From: Clostridiales bacterium UBA7011
GTDB taxonomy: Bacteria > Bacillota > Clostridia > Oscillospirales > Butyricicoccaceae
Direction: 5' to 3'
Length of the DNA: 14,052 bases
Assembly: GCA_002449635.1 (NCBI GenBank)
Contig: DJXF01000048.1
Span: forward strand, 1 to 14,052
Shown here: one piece after another, positions 7,401 through 11,662 of the stretch
How positions within the stretch are numbered: position 1 is the stretch's first letter
How the letters are laid out: every line of letters begins with the position of its first letter
Notes under the pieces: generated by a model
What the model saw: the letters and a program-made list of their open reading frames with translations, nothing else
Told to the model about the DNA's origin: nothing
Databases searched by the model: none
Made by a program: the position numbers and the translations under genes

Positions 7401-7441
7401 ACAAAAACGAAGCGAGACGGTTCACCCAACCGTCTCGCTTC
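7401..7441 (-). terminator. Perfect 14-bp hairpin, terminator mainly for the minus strand
   Basis: GAAGCGAGACGGTT (7409-7422) pairs perfectly with 7428-7441 around a 5-nt loop. Read on the minus strand the stem is followed by GTTTTTGTTT, a good terminator tail. Read on the plus strand it is followed by an alternating CT tract, a poor one. No minus-strand protein gene lies upstream of it, so it may end a small RNA or be a dispersed palindromic repeat. Confidence 0.55.
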
Positions 7442-7530
7442 TCTCTCTTCTCTGTATGGCATAAACTCGCGTCCTCTGTATAGGACGGATCGAGCGGTAC
7501 TCCTGCAAAAAAGTACGGCTCAAAAGTACA
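7402..7530 (-). ncRNA. Candidate minus-strand small RNA
   Basis: Between the minus-strand extended -10 element (7537-7545) and the perfect hairpin at 7409-7441 lies about 130 nt that could be one short transcript. It contains an internal hairpin in which GTCCT and AGGAC (7482-7486 with 7471-7475) are flanked by CTCG and CGAG (7491-7494 with 7467-7470). I recognise no known RNA family, and it does not look like 6S, SRP or tmRNA. A 27-codon reading frame (7379-7462, minus) is present but runs through the terminator and is unlikely to be real. The call rests only on promoter, structure and terminator being in the right order. Confidence 0.25.
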
Positions 7531-7649
7531 ATAAATAATATAGCACACCCACCTGGGAAAATGTAGTGGCAATCTTTCTAAAAAAGGTTGGGGATTTTTG
7601 TGCAAAAAGCTGATGTCACGAGAAGAAACACCCGCGCACAGCGAAAACA
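7442..7649. other. Gene-free stretch between terminators
   Basis: No reading frame here has family-like composition or a proper ribosome binding site. The left half is the body of the candidate minus-strand RNA. The right half (7546-7649) is A/T-rich with a poly-A and a GGTTGGGGATTTTTG stretch and leads into the terminator at 7650; I see no promoter for that terminator on the plus strand. Confidence 0.5.
7537..7545 (-). promoter_or_regulatory. Extended -10 element on the minus strand
   Basis: On the minus strand the sequence reads TGCTATATT, a TGN extended -10 with 5 of 6 matches in the hexamer. The -35 region 17 nt upstream (TACATT) is poor. It has the same TGC-TAT form as the plus-strand elements at 3450-3458 and 7762-7770. 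Confidence 0.35.
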
Positions 7650-7689
7650 GCCGTGCGGTGAAACAAGCTCTGCCGCACGGGCATTTTTT
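7650..7689 (+). terminator. Orphan intrinsic terminator upstream of the EamA gene
   Basis: GCCGTGCGG (7650-7658) pairs with 7673-7682 with one bulged base around a 14-nt loop and is followed by ATTTTTT (T run 7684-7689). No gene ends nearby: the last stop codon is 320 nt upstream and already has its own terminator. It lies 120 nt before the EamA start and upstream of that gene's promoter candidate. Confidence 0.7.
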
Positions 7690-7761
7690 GTCCGAAATGA
7701 ATGCGCAATCGGGAGAAATTTGTTTTTTTCTGCCGTATACACTTTTATTTGAAAAAAACTG

Positions 7762-7770
7762 TGCTATACT
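7762..7770 (+). promoter_or_regulatory. Extended -10 promoter for the EamA-AEC unit
   Basis: TGCTATACT gives a TGN extended -10 with 5 of 6 hexamer matches; no good -35 is found 16-18 nt upstream. Transcription would start near 7777, at the base of a small hairpin (GCGGA 7777-7781 with TCCGC 7791-7795) that abuts the ribosome binding site at 7796-7803. Confidence 0.55.
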
Positions 7771-7809
7771 GGACAGGCGGATTCGGACAGTCCGCAGAGG
7801 AGGCATACG

Positions 7810-8715
7810 ATGCAGACAAAAACCAAATCGGCGTGGATGATCGCGGGCGCGGGCGCACTGTGGGGCATGATCGCTCTGTTCGTGCGCGTGCTGCGGGAAG
7901 CGGGACTCACGCCGCTTGAAATTGTATTTTTCCGCAATATGCTGGCAGCGATTGCGCTCGGCGCACTGATCTTTATCCGGGACAGGCGGGCTTTTTCCAT
8001 CCGCCTGCGGGATATCTGGATGTTTGCCGGAACGGGCATGGTCAGCATTGCGCTGTTTAATTTCTGTTACTTTTACACGCTGTCGCACAGCAGCGTGGCG
8101 GTCGCGGCGCTGCTTTTGTATACGTCGCCGGTTTTTGTCCTGCTGTTTTCCATGCTCCTGTTCGGGGAGAAGCTGACCGGAAATCGCGCGCTGGCCGTTT
8201 GTGTTACAATCGCAGGCTGTGCATGCATCACAGGTGTTTTTTCACACGCACAGTCGGTCGCGCCGCTGACCGTGCTCAGCGGTCTCGGGTCGGGGCTGTT
8301 CTACGGTCTGTACAGCATTTTTGGCAAATTTGCGCTGCGCCGCTACAGCGCAGTGACCGTTTCCTTTTATACCTTTGTCTTTGCGGCGGGGGCAACCGCG
8401 CCGCTGTGCGCACAGCCGTGTGTGACATTTGCCGCGGGACATGCGAGCGGTTTGCTGTTCGGTCTTGGACTGGCGGTGTTTTGCACGGTTGCGCCGTTTC
8501 TGCTGTACACAGCCGGTCTGGACGGCGTGCCGGCCTCACAGGCGGCGCTGCTGGCGGCCGTCGAGCCGCTCGTCGGCAGTCTGGTCGGTGTGGCGGCGTT
8601 TGACGATCCGTTTACGATTTGGACAGCGCTCGGCATGCTGCTGATTCTCAGCGCGATTGCGGTGCTGCAGCTGCCGGATCGGCAGTCCGGAAAGGCGGGA
8701 GAACTGCGTGGATAG
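7810..8715 (+). CDS. EamA-family (DMT superfamily) permease
   Basis: The 301-residue product has about ten membrane helices in two EamA repeats (about 8-143 and 152-288). The first repeat ends with the usual SVAVAALLLYTSPVFV and FGEKLTGNRAL (about 95-127). The second has the matching QAALLAAVEPLVGSLVG (244-260), where the usual FGE is replaced by FDDPF. Members of this family carry amino acids, nucleosides or other small metabolites, usually outward, by secondary transport; the substrate cannot be read from the sequence. The ribosome binding site AGAGGAGG (7796-7803) lies 6 nt before the ATG. The last 8 nt overlap the start of the AEC transporter gene, so the two are almost certainly co-translated. 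Confidence 0.93.
   Translation: MQTKTKSAWMIAGAGALWGMIALFVRVLREAGLTPLEIVFFRNMLAAIALGALIFIRDRRAFSIRLRDIWMFAGTGMVSIALFNFCYFYTLSHSSVAVAALLLYTSPVFVLLFSMLLFGEKLTGNRALAVCVTIAGCACITGVFSHAQSVAPLTVLSGLGSGLFYGLYSIFGKFALRRYSAVTVSFYTFVFAAGATAPLCAQPCVTFAAGHASGLLFGLGLAVFCTVAPFLLYTAGLDGVPASQAALLAAVEPLVGSLVGVAAFDDPFTIWTALGMLLILSAIAVLQLPDRQSGKAGELRG
8697..8701 (+). promoter_or_regulatory. Ribosome binding site choosing the GTG start of the AEC gene
   Basis: GGGAG lies 6 nt before the GTG at 8708. The same frame has an ATG at 8657, deep inside the EamA gene, but that would add 17 residues of Cys/Arg-rich sequence unlike the family and has no comparable site. Confidence 0.75.
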
Positions 8716-9652
8716 CTTTTTGTTCAGTATCAATGCCACCGTGCCGATTTTTCTTGTCATGGTGCTCGGTTATATCCTGCGCCGCATCGGCATGTTTTCC
8801 GAAGAGTTTTGCTCGGTCGCCAACCGGTATGTATTTAAGGTCTCACTGCCGGCGCTGCTGTTCCGCGATATTGCACAGACCGATTTGTATCAGGATTTCA
8901 ATCTGACGTTTGTCTTTTACTGCGCGGGGGTCACGGTGGTGATGTTCCTCGGGCTGTGGGTTCTGGCAGCGAAGCTCATGCCGGACAAGACAATGGTCGG
9001 CGCCTTTGTGCAGGGCGCGGCGCGCAGCAGTGTGGCTGTGCTGGGCATTGCGTTCGTGGAAAACATTTACGGCGATGCCGGATTGACGCCGCTGATGATT
9101 GTCTCGGCGGTGCCGCTGTTCAACATTTTTTCGGTTATTATTCTGACGTTTTCGGCGGGCGGCGGTACGCATGGACGCGCGGCGGTTCGCCGGGCATGCG
9201 TCAATGTGCTCAAAAATCCGATCATCCTCGGGATTTTTGCCGGGCTTCCGTTTTCTCTTCTGCGCATACCGATTCCTGTCATTCCGCTCAAGGTGATCGA
9301 CAGCGTGGCGGCAACGGCAACGCCGATTGCACTGCTGGTGGTCGGAGCGGGATTTGAAGGCACACAGGCACTTGCCAAGCTGCGTCCGACGGCCGCGGCA
9401 GCAGCGGTCAAGCTGATGGGTCTTCCGGCATTGTTCCTGCCGCTCGCCGTGCACTTCGGCTTTTCCGGCACGGAAATGGTGGCGGTTCTGGTTATGCTCG
9501 GCTCGCCCACCACTGTGACATCATACATCATGGCGAAAAATATGGGGAATGATGCGGAGCTTTCCTCCAGCATCGTCGTGCTCACAACGCTGCTGTCCTC
9601 GGTTACGCTGACGGGATGGATTTTCCTTTTGCGCGTCATGCAGCTGATTTAA
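8708..9652 (+). CDS. AEC-family transporter (auxin efflux carrier type)
   Basis: Starting at GTG 8708 the product has 314 residues, the normal length for bacterial AEC carriers, with about ten membrane helices in two inverted halves. Family features are the N-terminal ATVPIFLVMVLGYILRRIGM, a mid-protein QGAARSSVAVLGIAF, LKNPIILGIFAGLP in the second half, and the C-terminal GSPTTVTSYIMAKNMGNDAE followed by a Ser/Thr/Leu-rich helix. Bacterial members move dicarboxylates such as malate or malonate, or other organic anions; the substrate here is not determinable. It overlaps the EamA gene by 8 nt. No terminator follows; the next promoter begins 31 nt after the stop codon, so readthrough into the nucleotidyltransferase gene is possible. 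Confidence 0.92.
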   Translation: MDSFLFSINATVPIFLVMVLGYILRRIGMFSEEFCSVANRYVFKVSLPALLFRDIAQTDLYQDFNLTFVFYCAGVTVVMFLGLWVLAAKLMPDKTMVGAFVQGAARSSVAVLGIAFVENIYGDAGLTPLMIVSAVPLFNIFSVIILTFSAGGGTHGRAAVRRACVNVLKNPIILGIFAGLPFSLLRIPIPVIPLKVIDSVAATATPIALLVVGAGFEGTQALAKLRPTAAAAAVKLMGLPALFLPLAVHFGFSGTEMVAVLVMLGSPTTVTSYIMAKNMGNDAELSSSIVVLTTLLSSVTLTGWIFLLRVMQLI

Positions 9653-9683
9653 TCCGTTTGCAACGAAAAAGTATGGGGTATCC

Positions 9684-9712
9684 TTGACCATGAGGCTATA
9701 TTTCGGTATAAT
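9684..9712 (+). promoter_or_regulatory. Near-consensus promoter of the nucleotidyltransferase gene
   Basis: TTGACC (9684-9689, 5 of 6) is followed by a 17-nt spacer and a perfect TATAAT (9707-9712). The start should fall near 9719, giving a leader of about 70 nt. The leader holds a 7-bp hairpin (9743-9749 with 9763-9769, one G-U pair) just before the ribosome binding site AGGGAGG at 9776-9782. Confidence 0.88.
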
Positions 9713-9728
9713 GATACAAATGATACAC
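9711..9728 (+). repeat. 9-bp direct repeat at the promoter
   Basis: ATGATACAA (9711-9719) is followed at once by ATGATACAC (9720-9728), overlapping the end of the -10 box and the predicted start of transcription. It could be a pair of operator half-sites or chance; there is no direct evidence of a regulator. Confidence 0.35.
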
Positions 9729-9790
9729 GGAAAAACCAATTTTGTGTACAAGCATGGGGACTGTGCACATGGATTAGGGAGGATAACAAA

Positions 9791-10648
9791 ATGAAAGGAC
9801 TGATTCTTGCGGCGGGCAAGGGCACACGCCTGTATCCGATGACCAAGCCTGTGTGCAAGCCGCTGCTTCCGGTTTATGATAAGCCGCTGATCTACTATCC
9901 GCTCTCCGTACTCATTCAGGCGGGCATCTCCGATATTATGGTGATTATTCCGGATGGGGAGGAGGAGACCTTCGAGCGTCTGCTCGGCGACGGCAGCGCG
10001 TGGGGCGTCCATATTTCCTACGCCGTACAAAAGGTCCCGCGCGGTATCGCGGATGCGTTTCTGGTTGCGGAGGAGTTTATTCGCGGCGAGTCGGTTTGTC
10101 TCGTCCTCGGTGACAATATTTTTTACGATGAGACAAAGAAATATCAGTATATGCAGGCTGCGGACAACAATGACGGAGCAACCGTATTCGGCTATCATGT
10201 CGAGGATCCGCGCGCATTCGGCGTGGTGGAGTTCGATGAAAACGGCAATGCGATCAGCATTGAGGAAAAGCCGCGTTTCCCGAAATCCAACTATATTATT
10301 CCCGGCCTGTATTTTTACAACAACGAGGTTGTGGATATCGTAAAAAATCTCAAGCCGTCCGCGCGCGGGGAGCTGGAAATCACGGATGTCAATCTGGAAT
10401 ATCTGCGCCGCGGCAAGCTCAAAGTGATCCCGCTTGAAGACAGCTTTGTCTGGCTGGATGCCGGCACAGCGGACAGCCTGCTGGAGGCAGCCAACTGCGT
10501 CCGCGAGGTGCAGGAGCGCACCGGCCGGTACATTGCCTGCGTGGAGGAGGCTGCCTGCGATAAGGGCCTGATTCAGCCGGAGCAGGCGCATGAAATCGGC
10601 AGACAGCTGGGACAGACACTGTACGGACAGTATCTGCAGTGCCTGTGA
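9791..10648 (+). CDS. rfbA: RmlA-like glucose-1-phosphate nucleotidyltransferase
   Basis: Enzymes of this family join a sugar 1-phosphate to a nucleoside triphosphate; RmlA itself makes dTDP-glucose, the first step to dTDP-rhamnose. The 285-residue product matches RmlA in length and along its whole run: GTRLYPMTKP (11-20), LLPVYDKPLIYYPLS (25-39), LGDNIFY (106-112, Asp108 likely metal ligand), EDPRAFGVVEFDENG (138-152), PGLYFYNNEVVDI (171-183), ARGELEITDVN (191-201), WLDAGTADSLLEA (221-233) and the C-terminal YGQYL. Two places differ from classical RmlA: AAGKGTR instead of GGSGTR near the N-terminus, and GIADAF (85-90) where RmlA has GLAQAF, so Asp88 replaces the Gln that contacts thymine. 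Nucleotide preference is therefore open. No rmlB, C or D is beside it. It has its own promoter and ends at a terminator. Confidence 0.88.
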   Translation: MKGLILAAGKGTRLYPMTKPVCKPLLPVYDKPLIYYPLSVLIQAGISDIMVIIPDGEEETFERLLGDGSAWGVHISYAVQKVPRGIADAFLVAEEFIRGESVCLVLGDNIFYDETKKYQYMQAADNNDGATVFGYHVEDPRAFGVVEFDENGNAISIEEKPRFPKSNYIIPGLYFYNNEVVDIVKNLKPSARGELEITDVNLEYLRRGKLKVIPLEDSFVWLDAGTADSLLEAANCVREVQERTGRYIACVEEAACDKGLIQPEQAHEIGRQLGQTLYGQYLQCL

Positions 10649-10671
10649 GATCTTTTTTGACAGAAAAACAG

Positions 10672-10700
10672 AGAGCGGCCGCGTGGCCGCTCTGCTTTTT
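10672..10700 (+). terminator. Intrinsic terminator between the nucleotidyltransferase and phosphatase genes
   Basis: AGAGCGGCC (10672-10680) pairs perfectly with 10685-10693 around a GCGT loop, followed by GC and five T residues (10696-10700). The ribosome binding site of the next gene begins at the very next base. Confidence 0.85.
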
Positions 10701-10702
10701 GA

Positions 10703-10708
10703 GGGAGG
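10703..10708 (+). promoter_or_regulatory. Ribosome binding site supporting a TTG start
   Basis: GGGAGG lies 10 nt before the TTG at 10719. The frame is open further upstream to an ATG at 10590 inside the preceding gene, but that start would encode a Cys/Arg-rich extension unlike the family and read through the terminator hairpin. Confidence 0.7.
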
Positions 10709-10718
10709 AAGCGTCTCT

Positions 10719-11408
10719 TTGAAAACAACGGTTTATTTTATCCGGCACGGCACGACGGAAAACAACGTGGGCGGGCGGTTTCAGGGGAAGACGGACATTC
10801 CCCTCGGCGAGATGGGACTGCGGCAGGCGGCCTGTCTGGGTGAGCGTTTTCGGGATGTGCCGGTGGATGCCGTGTACAGCAGCCCGCTGACGCGCGCCCG
10901 TCAGACGGCAGAAGGGGTCTGCGCGTTTCTGCCGGTACACCCTGTCCTTTGCCCGGAGCTGCGCGAAATCGACGGCGGTCTGCTGGAGGGTCATACCAAC
11001 GAGGAAAACCGCCGCACGTTCCCCGAGGTGATGGAGAATTTCCGCAATCACCCCGCGCGCTTCTGCCCGCCGGAAGGGGAGAGCGCACGGCAGGTGCACG
11101 CCCGCATGACCGCGGAGGTCGGACGGCTCGTACGCGGGAATGCGGGAAAACGAATTGTGCTCGTGTCGCATGGCTTCGCCCTGCAGGTCTATCTCGCGTG
11201 CCTGGATACGCCGTTTGACCGGATGGAACCGAATATTGTCGGCAACGCCTCTGTCACCTGCATCGTCTTTGACGAGGAGGGCGGATTCGAGACGGTTTTT
11301 TTCGACGATCAGTCCCATCTGCCGGAGGAGCTGCGCATTCATTCCGCCTATCTGCGCACCGGACGGGCGCCGGGCGCGCCGCGCGCCGATTCGAACGAAA
11401 ACGGGTGA
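10719..11408 (+). CDS. Histidine phosphatase superfamily protein (phosphoglycerate mutase-like)
   Basis: With the TTG start the product has 229 residues. The catalytic His10 lies in the RHG motif (VYFIRHGTTENN), followed by GRFQGKTDIPLGEMGLRQA, which is typical of the broad phosphoglycerate mutase/CobC/GpmB group. YSSPLTRARQTAE (55-67) supplies the phosphate-binding Arg, Glu83 in REIDGGLLEG is the likely general acid, and His151 in VLVSHGFALQVY is the second catalytic His. All active-site residues are present, so it should hydrolyse a small phosphate ester. Whether it is a mutase, an alpha-ribazole phosphatase or a general phosphatase cannot be told. The gene has no promoter of its own that I can see: its ribosome binding site is fused to the terminator of rfbA, so expression may depend on readthrough. 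A terminator follows at 11450. Confidence 0.9.
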   Translation: MKTTVYFIRHGTTENNVGGRFQGKTDIPLGEMGLRQAACLGERFRDVPVDAVYSSPLTRARQTAEGVCAFLPVHPVLCPELREIDGGLLEGHTNEENRRTFPEVMENFRNHPARFCPPEGESARQVHARMTAEVGRLVRGNAGKRIVLVSHGFALQVYLACLDTPFDRMEPNIVGNASVTCIVFDEEGGFETVFFDDQSHLPEELRIHSAYLRTGRAPGAPRADSNENG

Positions 11409-11449
11409 AAACGGTCGGCGTTTAGCGGAAAAATACAAAGAAAAACAAC

Positions 11450-11476
11450 AAAACCTCTCCGATTTGGAGAGGTTTT
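11450..11476 (+). terminator. Intrinsic terminator after the phosphatase gene
   Basis: AAAACCTCTCC (11450-11460) pairs perfectly with 11466-11476 around the loop GATTT; the 3' arm ends in four T residues. On the minus strand the hairpin is followed by TGTTGTTTTTC, so it may work in both directions. It isolates rpoB from upstream transcription. Confidence 0.78.
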
Positions 11477-11490
11477 ACAATTGGCTCAGC

Positions 11491-11519
11491 TTGACAAAAT
11501 GATGGGAATATGATACCAT
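11491..11519 (+). promoter_or_regulatory. Promoter of rpoB
   Basis: A perfect TTGACA (11491-11496) is followed by a 17-nt spacer and TACCAT (11514-11519, 4 of 6) preceded by TGA, an extended -10. Transcription would start near 11526, only 50 nt past the preceding terminator, giving a leader of about 137 nt. Confidence 0.8.
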
Positions 11520-11525
11520 TAAATA

Positions 11526-11662
11526 GTTTCCACATAACTTTATGGAATCTTATCCAAATACATTCTAGCAGTTTTTGCGAAAAGATGCAAGGATGAAGAA
11601 AGGAAAAATCACTACGCAGCCAAGCGTATCGAGTACTTGAGAAACGGAGTGATGGGTGCAAT
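11526..11662 (+). promoter_or_regulatory. 5' leader of rpoB
   Basis: About 137 nt lie between the predicted start and the rpoB ATG. They contain a weak hairpin (TTCCA near 11528 with TGGAA near 11543), a small TGC/GCA stem near 11577-11590, and two tiny reading frames without proper ribosome binding sites (8 codons from 11542; 15 codons, MKKGKITTQPSVSST, 11593-11640). The ribosome binding site is GGAGTGAT (11646-11653), which aligns with the extended GGAGGTGAT consensus. I recognise no known riboswitch or ribosomal-protein leader. Confidence 0.4.

Noticed and set aside
7379..7462. 27-codon minus-strand reading frame (MPYREEREARRL...)
   Set aside because: Its frame runs through the hairpin and T tract of a terminator, and the GAGG upstream is weak and at 10 nt.
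7749..7770. TTGAAA with TATACT as promoter boxes
   Set aside because: The spacer is 10 nt, too short; the extended -10 explanation is better.
7598..7840. 80-codon plus-strand frame before the EamA gene
   Set aside because: It spans an intrinsic terminator and a promoter, and runs into the EamA coding region in another frame.
7009..8088. 359-codon minus-strand frame across the gap and EamA
   Set aside because: It crosses the antisense of two genes and several terminator hairpins, with no domain-like sequence.
10657..10685. TTGACA upstream of the phosphatase gene as a promoter
   Set aside because: The position 17 nt downstream falls in the GC-rich terminator stem and has no -10-like hexamer.
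11542..11568. Eight-codon frame in the rpoB leader
   Set aside because: No ribosome binding site upstream; likely chance.
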